Of a stretch of DNA of 13,542 bases, positions 1 to 8,885 are shown one piece after another; the first letter of the stretch is position 1, and each line of letters starts with the position of its first letter. A program made the position numbers and the translations under genes. The notes under the pieces are model-generated. The model saw only the letters and a list, made by a program, of their open reading frames with translations, had not been told where the DNA came from and made no database searches. The DNA lies in NCBI GenBank assembly GCA_947522735.1, contig CANNTZ010000069.1, positions 1 to 13,542 of the forward strand, written 5' to 3'. The DNA comes from an uncultured Oscillospiraceae bacterium (lineage in GTDB: Bacteria > Bacillota > Clostridia > Oscillospirales > Ruminococcaceae).

Positions 1-1030
<1,030 letters not shown>

Positions 1031-1110
1031 CTATGTCTGTACCTCCAATATTGTCAAAGCCTGCAAAGCGCCGGCGCATAACAGGCGCTTATAATATTCC
1101 ACAATATATT

Positions 1111-1139
1111 ATTGTACAATATAGACCTGTAAAAGTCAA
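1111..1139 (-). promoter_or_regulatory. Sigma-A promoter of secA
   Basis: On the minus strand, TTGACT (1134-1139) is followed by a 17-bp spacer and TACAAT (1111-1116), each 5 of 6 matches to consensus. Transcription would begin near 1104, leaving a leader of about 74 nt. That leader contains a 10-bp palindrome (1068-1077) and the GGAGGT ribosome site. Confidence 0.75.
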
Positions 1140-1197
1140 TTACGAAGATGAGAACAAAAAAACAACACGCCAAGACAAATAATTAACGGCCAGCTTC

Positions 1198-1226
1198 TTG
1201 ATAAATTCACGGGTTTGTACTATAAT
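1198..1226 (+). promoter_or_regulatory. Sigma-A promoter of the Fe-S scaffold / GGGtGRT operon
   Basis: TTGATA (1198-1203), a 17-bp spacer and a perfect TATAAT (1221-1226) place the transcription start near 1233. This gives a leader of about 25 nt before ATG 1258. The start site implies that an ATG at 1237 sits too close to the 5' end to have a ribosome site, which favours ATG 1258. The promoter is back to back with the secA promoter. Nothing else is seen in 1140-1197. Confidence 0.8.
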
Positions 1227-1257
1227 ATAATCCAGTATGTTTGAAAGGAGCACCTAT

Positions 1258-1950
1258 ATGAATTATTCTCATGAAGTTGAGAGAATGTGTCCGATAGCAA
1301 AGGGTCCGCACCACGGTCCCGCGCCGATTCCCGAGGAGGGAAGATGGGTAAAAGCCACGCAGATTCACGATATCTCCGGTCTTACCCACGGAGTAGGCTG
1401 GTGCGCGCCGCAGCAGGGCGCCTGCAAGCTCACCCTCAACGTCAAGGACGGCGTGATCGAGGAGGCTCTCGTGGAGACCATCGGATGCTCCGGAATGACC
1501 CATTCCGCAGCCATGGCCGCCGAGATACTTCCCGGCAAGACCATCCTGGAAGCGCTGAATACCGACCTCGTCTGCGACGCTATCAACGTCGCGATGCGCG
1601 AGCTGTTCCTCCAGATCGTCTATGGCCGCAGCCAGACCGCCTTTTCCGAGAACGGCCTGCCCATCGGCGCAGGACTCGAGGATCTGGGCAAGGGCCTCTG
1701 TTCTCAGGTTGGCACCATGTTCAGCACCGCCAAAAAGGGCGTGCGTTACCTCCAGATGGCCGAGGGCTATATCACCTCCCTTGCGGTTGACGAGAACAAC
1801 GAGGTCATCGGCTATAAGTTCGTCAAATTCGGCAAGATGATGGAGGATATCCGTCACGGCATGGACGCCGGCGCCGCGCTTGAGAAGAACACCGGAACCT
1901 ATGGCCGCTACGACAACGCCGCCAAATACATCGACCCGCGCGAAGAGTGA
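1258..1950 (+). CDS. NifU/IscU-like iron-sulfur cluster assembly scaffold protein, long variant
   Basis: This 230-residue protein resembles the NifU N-terminal/IscU scaffold fold, on which Fe-S clusters are built in the cytoplasm before transfer to client proteins. Residues 56-100 (C56, then KLTLNVKDGVIEEA, GC77, and a run ending PGKTILEAL) align by eye with the IscU core containing its first two cluster-ligand cysteines. Six cysteines are visible (11, 49, 56, 77, 106, 148). C148 in GLCSQVGTMFSTAKK is a candidate third ligand. It is longer than IscU (about 128 residues), with an N-terminal stretch holding C11 and C49 and a longer C-terminal part. The start at 1258 is preceded by AAAGGAG (1244-1250) at 7 nt. 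An upstream in-frame ATG (1237) lacks such a site. The gene is 53 bp from the GGGtGRT gene and certainly co-oriented with it. Family membership is fairly sure; the client is unknown. Confidence 0.85.
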   Translation: MNYSHEVERMCPIAKGPHHGPAPIPEEGRWVKATQIHDISGLTHGVGWCAPQQGACKLTLNVKDGVIEEALVETIGCSGMTHSAAMAAEILPGKTILEALNTDLVCDAINVAMRELFLQIVYGRSQTAFSENGLPIGAGLEDLGKGLCSQVGTMFSTAKKGVRYLQMAEGYITSLAVDENNEVIGYKFVKFGKMMEDIRHGMDAGAALEKNTGTYGRYDNAAKYIDPREE

Positions 1951-2003
1951 GTGAAGCGGGAAATGCTCCGCAGCCACCAAGAATATGTGAAAGGATCTGA
2001 ATT

Positions 2004-3002
2004 ATGGCTAACTATGAAGGAAAAGAAAGACGCGCCGTTAAGGTTAACGCGTGTCTCAAGGAATACGGCTTTGCTGCCATAGAAGACGCCCGTGAGCTTT
2101 GCCTCTCCAAGGGCATCGACGTTGACGCCATTGTCAAGGGCGTGCAGCCCATCGCGTTTGAGAACGCCGTTTGGGCGTACACCCTCGGAACCGCTATCGC
2201 CCTGAAGAAGGGCATAAAGGACGCCTCCAAGGCCGCCGAGGCTATCGGCATCGGCCTACAGGCGTTCTGCGTGCCCGGCTCCGTCGCCGAGCAGCGCGCC
2301 GTCGGTCTTGGCCACGGCAATCTTGGAGCAATGCTTCTGCGCGACGAGACCAAGTGCTTCTGCTTCCTTGCGGGACACGAGTCCTTTGCAGCCGCCGAGG
2401 GCGCAATCGGTATCGCCCGCACCGCCAACAAGGCGCGCAGGGAGCCGCTCCGCGTCATCCTCAACGGGCTTGGCAAGGACGCCGCATATATCATCTCCCG
2501 AATCAACGGCTTCACCTATGTCGAGACCGACTACGACTTTAACACCGGCGAGCTCAAGATTGTCCGCGAGAAGAGGTTTTCCGACGGCGACAAGGCGAAG
2601 GTCAAATGCTACGGCGCAAACGACGTCCTTGAGGGCGTCGCCATCATGAAGCTTGAGAAGGTCGATGTCTCCATCACCGGAAACTCCACCAACCCCACCC
2701 GTTTCCAGCATCCTGTGGCCGGCACCTATAAGAAGTGGGCAAACGAAAACGGCGTAAAGTACTTCTCCGTCGCTTCCGGCGGCGGCACGGGCCGCACCCT
2801 GCACCCGGACAACGTCGCGGCAGGCCCCGCCTCCTACGGTCTGACCGACTCGATGGGCCGTATGCACTCCGACGCTCAGTTCGCAGGCTCCTCCTCCGTC
2901 CCGGCGCACGTCGAGATGATGGGTCTCATCGGCATGGGCAACAACCCGATGGTCGGCGCGACCGTCGCATGCGCCGTCGCAGTCGAAGAGGCGCTCAAAT
3001 AA
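2004..3002 (+). CDS. GGGtGRT-family protein (function unknown)
   Basis: This 332-residue soluble protein carries the family-naming motif GGGTGRT at residues 259-265, within SVASGGGTGRTLHPDN. Other dense glycine/alanine segments that look conserved are GLGHGNLGAML (101-111) and a stretch with CFCFLAGHES (118-127). The glycine-rich motif suggests phosphate, nucleotide or cofactor binding, but that is inference. No signal peptide or membrane segment is seen. ATG 2004 is preceded by GAAAGGA (1989-1995) at 8 nt. The gene follows the Fe-S scaffold gene by 53 bp with no terminator between and the same promoter upstream, so the two are an operon. To my knowledge members of this family commonly lie beside such scaffold genes in anaerobes, which suggests a shared metallocluster-related role, not yet demonstrated. 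The gene ends at a strong terminator. Confidence 0.9.
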   Translation: MANYEGKERRAVKVNACLKEYGFAAIEDARELCLSKGIDVDAIVKGVQPIAFENAVWAYTLGTAIALKKGIKDASKAAEAIGIGLQAFCVPGSVAEQRAVGLGHGNLGAMLLRDETKCFCFLAGHESFAAAEGAIGIARTANKARREPLRVILNGLGKDAAYIISRINGFTYVETDYDFNTGELKIVREKRFSDGDKAKVKCYGANDVLEGVAIMKLEKVDVSITGNSTNPTRFQHPVAGTYKKWANENGVKYFSVASGGGTGRTLHPDNVAAGPASYGLTDSMGRMHSDAQFAGSSSVPAHVEMMGLIGMGNNPMVGATVACAVAVEEALK

Positions 3003-3019
3003 TCCTATAATACCGACGC

Positions 3020-3062
3020 AAAGCGACCGGCCAGCATTTCAATGTGCGGCCGGTCGCTTTTT
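3020..3062. terminator. Bidirectional Rho-independent terminator between converging genes
   Basis: A perfect 13-bp stem (3020-3032 with 3048-3060, core AGCGACCGGCC) has a 15-nt loop. It is flanked by T residues on the right (3058-3062) and A residues on the left (3020-3022), so it can end transcripts from both sides. It lies 17 bp after the GGGtGRT stop codon and 1 bp after the ATPase stop codon (3064-3066, minus strand). Confidence 0.92.
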
Positions 3063-3063
3063 G

Positions 3064-5616
3064 TCACCTGTTTTTCATCGATATCCGCTTGAATATCCCC
3101 GATATGAGCGGCACCAGCAGCGTAGCTGCGGCAATTATCCCAAGCTGTCCCCAGCCGAGAGGGACGGTGCCGAACACCGGTCTCAGCGCCGGAAGATATA
3201 CCGCCGCAGCGGTTACGCCTGCGGATATCAGCACCGCAATTATCAGAAACGGGTTGTTGAACGGGTTTATGCGCGTGAGCGGGCGCGTCTCGCTCTTGCA
3301 TTCGAATACGTGGACGAGCTGTGTTGCGATAAGGGTTACGAGCGCCGCAGTGCGCGCGAGCGCGAGCTCGCCGTAGAGTCTGCCGAACAGGCTGTATATC
3401 CCCAGCGTCGTCAGTCCGATCATGCAGCCGCGGAAGATTATAACCGGCAGCAGTCCGCCGGAGAATACTCCGTCCGAACGTCTGCGCGGCCTCTGACGCA
3501 TGAGATCCGGCTCGCCCGGCTCCATGCCGAGAGCTATCGCGGGCAGGCTGTCGGTGACGAGGTTTACCAGCAGTATCTGTATCGGCACGAGCACGGCCGG
3601 AAGCCCGGCAAGCATCCCCGCGAACATCGTTATCACCTCGCCGATGTTGCAGGAGAGCAGGTAGCGGATGAATTTGCGGATGTTCGCAAAGATCCCGCGC
3701 CCCTCCTCGACCGCCGCGACAAGCGTAGAGAAGTTGTCGTCCAGCAGCACCACCGACGACGCCTCCTTGGTCACGTCCGAGCCGGAGACGCCCATCGCGA
3801 CGCCGATGTCCGCCTCCGTGACGGCGGGCGCGTCGTTGACGCCATCGCCGGTCATTGCGACTATATGTCCCTTTTTGCGCAGTGCGCGGACTATCCTCAG
3901 CTTGTGTGCAGGTGATACGCGCGCAAACACCGAGACGCGCTCCACTTGCGTCATGAGCTGCTCGTCGCTGAGCGCGTCAAGCTGAGCGCCCGTCATGCAG
4001 ACGCTGCGCGCGCCGAAGATCCCAAGCTGTCTTGCTATCGCGACGGCGGTGTTTTTGTGGTCGCCGGTTATCATCACCGGGCGTATCCCTGCCGACCTGC
4101 ACCGCCGGACGGCCTCGGCGGCTTCGGGGCGCGGCGGGTCGAGCATACCGGCAAGTCCCGCAAAGATCATGTCCGATTCGATTATGGTCCCGCCAGCCTC
4201 GCGGTAGCCGAAGCCGATCACCCGCAGCGCGCGGTCGCACATCGCGGCGTTCGAGCGCTCTATCTCCGCGCGCGTTTCGCGGTCGAGCGGACGCACGCCG
4301 TCCGGCGAGAGATAGCGCGTGCAGGAGGCGAGCAGCACCTCCGGCGCACCCTTGGTTAGCTGCCGCCGCCCATGTGCGCCGGATACGACGACCGACATCA
4401 GCTTGCGCGACGAGTCGAACGGCTTTTCGGATATCCGCAGGTTTTCCCGTTCGAGAGCGCGCGCGTTTACGCCGGCCTCCAGCGCCATGTCGTATATCGC
4501 GGTCTCGGTCGGGCTTTGTCGGCCGGAGGAGCTGTCATTGCACAGCACGGCGATCTCGTTTATCATTGTCCTCGCCTGCGCGCCGCCCATGCTCCAGCTC
4601 TCGGTGACGGTCATTTTGTTCTGGGTCAGCGTTCCGGTCTTGTCGGAGCAGATGACATCGGAGCAGCCGAGTGTTTCGACGGCGTGCAGTCGCCTTATCA
4701 GCGCTCCGCGCGCGAGCATACGGGAGGTTCCAAGCCCCAGCGCTATCGTCACGACCGCCGGCAGTCCCTCCGGTATCGCCGCGACGGCGAGCGAAAGGCC
4801 GGTCAAAAACATGTCGAACAGCGCTTCACCGCGCAATATCCCGGTGAGCGTGACGACAAGGCATATGCCGATGCAGACTATCGATATCACCCTGCCCATT
4901 GCCGCAAGCTTCTGCTGGAGCGGCGTGCGCTCCTCGGGTATCTCGTGCAGCAGCCCGGCGATTCCACCCATCTGCGTGGACATGCCGGTTGCGCTGACGA
5001 GAAAGCGGCCATGTCCGGCGGTGGTCATCGTGCCCATATAGACCATGTCGCGCCGGTTCTGCGCCGTGAAGCCCTCGCGTATCTCGTCCGCGCGCGCCGC
5101 CGATTTTTCAACCGGAATCGATTCTCCGGTCAAAAGCGACTCGTCCGTCGCAAGAGACGACGATTCCAGCACGAAGCCGTCGGCGCAGACTCTCATTCCC
5201 GCGTCGAGCAGCACTACGTCGCCCGGCACGACCTGGGAGGCGGCTATCTCCTGTATTTGTCCGCCGCGCAGCACCCGAGCTCCGGGGGCTGCCATGCTTT
5301 TGAGCGCTTCAAGCGTCTTTTCGGTGCGGTACTCCTGCGCGAAGCCGACGGCGGCGTTGACAAATACGATGGCGATTATCGTTATCGCCTCGACGTATTC
5401 CCCCAGCGCGACCGAAATTATTGTGGATGCGAGAAGGATAAGCACCAGCACGTCCTTGAATTGCGAGGCAAAGATTTTTGCCGCTCCCGCTTTTTTTGGG
5501 CTTTTCAGCAGGTTTGGGCCGTATTTTTCCAGTCTCGCCGCCGCCTCATCGCGACTCAAGCCCATCCGCCGCACATCGTTCACGCCATGACCCCCATTCG
5601 ACCGGTTATATCCCAT
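3064..5616 (-). CDS. Calcium-translocating P-type ATPase (P2 type, SERCA/PMCA-like)
   Basis: This is an ion pump of about 850 residues that uses ATP to move cations, probably exporting Ca2+ from the cytoplasm. Counting from ATG 5616: actuator loop TGES 163-166, M4 PEGLP 282-286, phosphorylated Asp325 in DKTGT, nucleotide-site KGAPE 422-426, hinge TGDGVND 589-595. Calcium-site residues of SERCA are matched in M4 (Glu of PEGLP), M5 (N657, E660 in CNIGEV) and M6 (N685, T688, D689 in NLVTDSLPA). In M8 a Gln (766, IATQL) falls where SERCA has Glu908, as in plasma-membrane calcium pumps that move one Ca2+ per cycle. The start is uncertain: the frame stays open to ATG 5691, but that extension translates the inverted repeat 5656-5684 and has no ribosome site. 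GTG 5583, with GGGGGT 6 nt upstream, and ATG 5565 are alternatives. No clear promoter was found; the gene shares the terminator at 3020-3062. Confidence 0.93.
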   Translation of the reverse strand: MGYNRSNGGHGVNDVRRMGLSRDEAAARLEKYGPNLLKSPKKAGAAKIFASQFKDVLVLILLASTIISVALGEYVEAITIIAIVFVNAAVGFAQEYRTEKTLEALKSMAAPGARVLRGGQIQEIAASQVVPGDVVLLDAGMRVCADGFVLESSSLATDESLLTGESIPVEKSAARADEIREGFTAQNRRDMVYMGTMTTAGHGRFLVSATGMSTQMGGIAGLLHEIPEERTPLQQKLAAMGRVISIVCIGICLVVTLTGILRGEALFDMFLTGLSLAVAAIPEGLPAVVTIALGLGTSRMLARGALIRRLHAVETLGCSDVICSDKTGTLTQNKMTVTESWSMGGAQARTMINEIAVLCNDSSSGRQSPTETAIYDMALEAGVNARALERENLRISEKPFDSSRKLMSVVVSGAHGRRQLTKGAPEVLLASCTRYLSPDGVRPLDRETRAEIERSNAAMCDRALRVIGFGYREAGGTIIESDMIFAGLAGMLDPPRPEAAEAVRRCRSAGIRPVMITGDHKNTAVAIARQLGIFGARSVCMTGAQLDALSDEQLMTQVERVSVFARVSPAHKLRIVRALRKKGHIVAMTGDGVNDAPAVTEADIGVAMGVSGSDVTKEASSVVLLDDNFSTLVAAVEEGRGIFANIRKFIRYLLSCNIGEVITMFAGMLAGLPAVLVPIQILLVNLVTDSLPAIALGMEPGEPDLMRQRPRRRSDGVFSGGLLPVIIFRGCMIGLTTLGIYSLFGRLYGELALARTAALVTLIATQLVHVFECKSETRPLTRINPFNNPFLIIAVLISAGVTAAAVYLPALRPVFGTVPLGWGQLGIIAAATLLVPLISGIFKRISMKNR

Positions 5617-5655
5617 TCTTATGAGGACATGCGTTGAAATATGCGCCAGCGCCTC

Positions 5656-5895
5656 CGGGCAAGCGCCCGCAGGCATATCCGCGGCGGGCATGAGCGCAAG
5701 TCAACGCCAAAACGCAGTCAATCCTCGCCAAAGGCGAAAAACAAAGTCAACCATAAGAAAAAACAGAGTCACTCCAACTCCGCGTGAATCAGTCAGCGCA
5801 TTCGATAACGTAAGGTCCCCGCAACGCGAAGCGTGAGGACGACCGAACCGCGGACATGCCTGCGGGCGCTTGCCCGCCGCGGACATGCCTGCGGG
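5656..5895. repeat. Intergenic composite repeat bounded by 29-bp inverted repeats (possible miniature mobile element)
   Basis: The 29-nt segment 5656-5684 is the reverse complement of 5848-5876 with one mismatch (28 of 29). The right copy is followed immediately by a partial direct copy: its first 19 bases (5848-5866) recur exactly at 5877-5895, a 29-bp period. The left side has a weaker second partial copy near 5685-5700. Each arm contains a short hairpin, GCGGGC-GCTT-GCCCGC. The roughly 160 bp between the arms holds CGCC-AAA-GGCG (5726-5736), an imperfect hairpin 5815-5840, and five AGTCA copies (5699, 5716, 5745, 5767, 5791). The block ends 2 bp from the isomerase stop codon and about 40 bp before the likely ATPase start. 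Short reading frames across it translate the repeat and are not convincing genes. No transposase is present. Confidence 0.7.
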
Positions 5896-5897
5896 AG

Positions 5898-6800
5898 TTA
5901 CACGGAGGCGGAGTATTCGTTGAATTTTTGCAACAGCAGCGCCATGCAGCGGTAGTTGAAGGCAAAATATTCATCGGCAAAAAGCTCCGAGCTGGCGGCG
6001 AAGCCGGGGGCCTCGAAGGAGCAGCCGCAAACCTTGTCGCCGGGATGGAGCACCTCGCAGGAGAGCGAGCCCTCGTAGCCGATTTCGGCGAGAACGCGCA
6101 TCATCTCGTCCCAGTTGACGGTGCCGAGGGCGACGGGCAGATGATCGTCGTTGAAGCCGGAGTTTCCGTGAATGTGCGTTGCGCGCAGCCGGGAGCCGAC
6201 CTCACGCAGCGCCGCCGTCTGATCGACGTGATTCATCTGCGCGTGGCCGAAATCCCAGCAGACGCCGAGGTGCTCCGGATCGTTCAACGCGTCGGAAAGA
6301 CGGATGAGGTCGCGGTGGTCGGTGCCGAAAAGATGGACAGGAACGCCGGGATAGAAGTCCGGCAGATTTTCGACGGCAATGCCCACGTCGTACTCCCGTG
6401 CGACGGTGAGCAGACGGCTTAGCAGCGCGAAATTGTCGCTGAAGGAGCGCTCGTTGTCGCCGTCCATCGCGGTGCGGCAGTGGAAGGCGCCCCACTTCGC
6501 GCCAAGCATCGAGGTGAGGATGAGCCCGCGCTCCAGTACGCGGTCGGTGGCGGCGTCGGAGTCTCCGCTGTCGCGAAGAAGATCGTAATACGGCAGATGC
6601 GTCTGGACACAGCGCATACCGCGGCGATCCAGCTCGTCCTTTATCGAGAGAATGTATTCGCGCCATCCGTCGCCGGCAAGCGCGTCAAATTCGAGCGTCT
6701 GATAGGCGATGGAGACGTTGGTCCAGCCGGCGCGCAGAAAATGGTCGTAGGGCTTGTAGCCGCTGGGGGATATGTTGTAGGTGTTGACAGATATGTTCAT
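5898..6800 (-). CDS. Sugar phosphate isomerase/epimerase family protein (xylose isomerase-like TIM barrel)
   Basis: This 300-residue cytoplasmic protein has the pattern of the AP-endonuclease-2/xylose-isomerase-like TIM barrel family. These are divalent-metal enzymes that isomerise, epimerise or otherwise convert sugars and related polyols. Likely metal or active-site residues are H68 (QTHLPYY), H107 (GAFHCRT), E144 (VENLPDF), D183 and H186 (CWDFGHAQ), H209/H211 (ATHIHGN), D219-H220 and E249 (SCEVLHPG), each at the end of a predicted beta strand as the fold expects. Its ATG overlaps the TGA of the AraC-type regulator gene in an ATGA junction (6797-6800), and no separate ribosome site is obvious, so it is probably translationally coupled. 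It is the last gene of the sugar-transport operon and presumably acts on the imported sugar or its phosphate. The substrate cannot be read from the sequence. Confidence 0.86.
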   Translation of the reverse strand: MNISVNTYNISPSGYKPYDHFLRAGWTNVSIAYQTLEFDALAGDGWREYILSIKDELDRRGMRCVQTHLPYYDLLRDSGDSDAATDRVLERGLILTSMLGAKWGAFHCRTAMDGDNERSFSDNFALLSRLLTVAREYDVGIAVENLPDFYPGVPVHLFGTDHRDLIRLSDALNDPEHLGVCWDFGHAQMNHVDQTAALREVGSRLRATHIHGNSGFNDDHLPVALGTVNWDEMMRVLAEIGYEGSLSCEVLHPGDKVCGCSFEAPGFAASSELFADEYFAFNYRCMALLLQKFNEYSASV

Positions 6801-8854
6801 AGAGCTTGTTCAGATCCTTGGTTTTTGTAATTATTCGGGGTGTAGCCCGTGATGCTTTTAAAGGTCTTGATAAAATAGGAGACGTTGGTGTAGCCGATCA
6901 TCAGACAGACCTCCTGCACCGAGTGGCCCTCGGCGAGAAAGCCGCAGGCGGCGTTGATGCGCAGTCCGGTGACGTAGTGCTTGTAGTTGTCGCCAAGCTG
7001 GGTCTTGAACATGCGGTAGAGACTGTTCGAGGTGATGCCGAACCGCTCTGCAACGCGGTCCTGGTCGAGGTCGTAGTCCAGCGCGTGCTCGTTTATGTAT
7101 TCGAGGATGCGGTCAAACTGCTCGCTGCGGTTTCTACTCCGTCTTTCGACGACGCTTTCGCACAGCCCGCGCACCGTTCCGGTGAGCGCCTCATATACCT
7201 CCGCCGAGTCCGTCAGCTCCAGCGCCAGCTCGAGCCGTCCGGCGTCCGCAGGAGTCTTGAGAGCGCTCGCGGTGCGCAGCAGCGACGCCACCAGCTCTCC
7301 GCAGAGCAGCCGCGACGGCTGTCCGGGCTCGTATATCAGCTCGGCATAGCGCTTCAGGCAGGCAAGCGCGCTTTGCTCGCTGCCGGTGGTTATCTCGGCG
7401 GTGATGCGTGTGAGAAGTGCGCCGTCGGGCGGCTCGGAGACGGAGGAGGCGTCTTTTTCGGAGCCGCGCCCGGCGTCCAGCGCGCTCATCAGCGCCGCGC
7501 GGGTGCCGTCGGATATGTCGTATACAATACTCGCGCCGATGGAATAGCTGCTGTCGCAAAGCTCTATCGCCGCCTCCACCAGCTCCTTTGCCTCAGCAAT
7601 GCGCGGCGTGCCGTCAAAGCAGGCGGCGCAGGCAAAGCAGTCGAGCTGCTCGAGCCGCACGCAGTAGAAGGTTATGCCGCCGCCGGAGAGCGCCTCTATC
7701 GCGTCGGTGACGGCGTGCAGGTCCGGCGCAGACAGACGTATCGCAAGCACAGCAAAGCTGTCGAACTGGAAGATGTCCTCAACGATTTCGCGCTCCGGGC
7801 GCTCGCCGCGGAACATTGCCGTCAGCAGCTGGCGCGCGATGACCATGCGCTGGCGATTTATGTCCTCGCGCAGCGTTTTCTGTTGCAGATGGCTCTCGTT
7901 GATGAGGCGGTCGATGTATTCCAGCTCGTTTTGGATGCCGTCGTCCTCGCGGGGATATTTGTCCACAATGCGCTTGAGCGGGAGGTAGTTCTTATAGGTC
8001 ACGACCGCCGTGACGCCAAGCAGCGCGACGGCTATCAGCAGCACGAAGCCCGCGTTCACCAGCGTAAAGTAGTTAAAGCGGCCCTCGCGCTGGTAGACCT
8101 CGAACCAAAAGCCGGAGTCGTTTGACGCGAGCGCCGGCTTGCCGCTGTTTTCGGCCTCGCCGAAGCGTGCAAGCTCGCAGTCGTCTATTCCGACGCTCCA
8201 GCCGCAGTCAAAGCCGCCGGAGACGTCGGTTACGCGGTGGATGAGGGAGTTCTTGCTCGAAACGAAGCAGAGCCACGCGTTGGGTGTGGCGGCGTTGCGG
8301 TCGTAGAAGAATACAGGACATACAAAAAAGATCCGGTCTCCGCGCTTGAGCACCGTGAGCTCGCGCACGGAAACAATCCGGTCGTAAAGCTCGGTGTGAT
8401 CCGCAACGCCAAGCTTGTTCACGCAGACGTAGAAGTCGTTTTTGGCGCTGCTGTTATAGACCATGCTTTCGCCGCTGTAAAGCAGAAAACAGCTCTCGGA
8501 GAGCAGGGAAAAGGCGTCGTATTTTTGCAGATCCTCGATGAGGTCAAGCTCATCGAGCGGGCTGCGGCTGCGAAAGACAGGCCGGTAGATCGCGGTCGTG
8601 GCGACGCGCGCCGCACCCTCGCGCATCAGCTTGATCTGGTTGTTAAGGTCGTTCATGACAAGCGCTATGCGGGCGTCAGTCTGCTGCTCGTCCTGCCTGC
8701 GCAGCTCCGACGCCGACGAGTTAAGCAGTATCACGCCGATCACGACGCAGGCCAGCAGTATCAGCGAGGCGGTCGAGAGCGTGTTTTTATAGAGCAGGCT
8801 GAGCTTGTCCAGCTTGCCCGCGCGCAGCTTTTTGCCCAAGCGGTCATTTTTCAT
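6797..8854 (-). CDS. Membrane-anchored AraC-family transcriptional regulator with extracellular sensor region
   Basis: This 685-residue one-component regulator carries its own membrane sensor. Counting from ATG 8854: a basic N-terminus, TM1 about 26-46 (LSTASLILLACVVIGVILL), a presumed extracellular ligand-sensing region about 47-262, TM2 about 265-285, a cytoplasmic linker, and a double helix-turn-helix AraC DNA-binding domain in the last 100 residues (DQDRVAERFGITSNSLYRMF, later EVCLMIGYTNVSYFIKTFK and GYTPNNY). This layout is like the YesS-type regulators found beside Lpl-type sugar transporters in Firmicutes. The sensor may detect the extracellular sugar or a loaded binding protein and activate the operon. 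The start is chosen because GGAGGT (8866-8871) lies 11 nt upstream; an in-frame GTG at 8887 would have that site inside the coding region. It follows the binding-protein gene by 97 bp and overlaps the isomerase gene. Confidence 0.91.
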   Translation of the reverse strand: MKNDRLGKKLRAGKLDKLSLLYKNTLSTASLILLACVVIGVILLNSSASELRRQDEQQTDARIALVMNDLNNQIKLMREGAARVATTAIYRPVFRSRSPLDELDLIEDLQKYDAFSLLSESCFLLYSGESMVYNSSAKNDFYVCVNKLGVADHTELYDRIVSVRELTVLKRGDRIFFVCPVFFYDRNAATPNAWLCFVSSKNSLIHRVTDVSGGFDCGWSVGIDDCELARFGEAENSGKPALASNDSGFWFEVYQREGRFNYFTLVNAGFVLLIAVALLGVTAVVTYKNYLPLKRIVDKYPREDDGIQNELEYIDRLINESHLQQKTLREDINRQRMVIARQLLTAMFRGERPEREIVEDIFQFDSFAVLAIRLSAPDLHAVTDAIEALSGGGITFYCVRLEQLDCFACAACFDGTPRIAEAKELVEAAIELCDSSYSIGASIVYDISDGTRAALMSALDAGRGSEKDASSVSEPPDGALLTRITAEITTGSEQSALACLKRYAELIYEPGQPSRLLCGELVASLLRTASALKTPADAGRLELALELTDSAEVYEALTGTVRGLCESVVERRSRNRSEQFDRILEYINEHALDYDLDQDRVAERFGITSNSLYRMFKTQLGDNYKHYVTGLRINAACGFLAEGHSVQEVCLMIGYTNVSYFIKTFKSITGYTPNNYKNQGSEQAL

Positions 8855-8885
8855 GTCGCCGCGACACCTCCGTAAATGCGCGCAC

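Noticed and set aside
1207..1980. Minus-strand 257-codon frame opposite the Fe-S scaffold gene
   Set aside because: Antisense to a gene with a promoter, ribosome site and family match; its sequence shows no domain.
4372..5637. Plus-strand 421-codon frame opposite the P-type ATPase
   Set aside because: The opposite strand carries every P-type ATPase motif; this frame is Arg/His-rich shadow sequence without a ribosome site.
5701..5886. Minus-strand 61-codon frame inside the inverted-repeat block
   Set aside because: It translates the repeat arm and hairpins, lacks a ribosome site, and has no family resemblance.
6806..8125. Plus-strand 439-codon frame opposite the AraC-type regulator
   Set aside because: Shadow of the regulator gene; no recognisable fold or translation signal.
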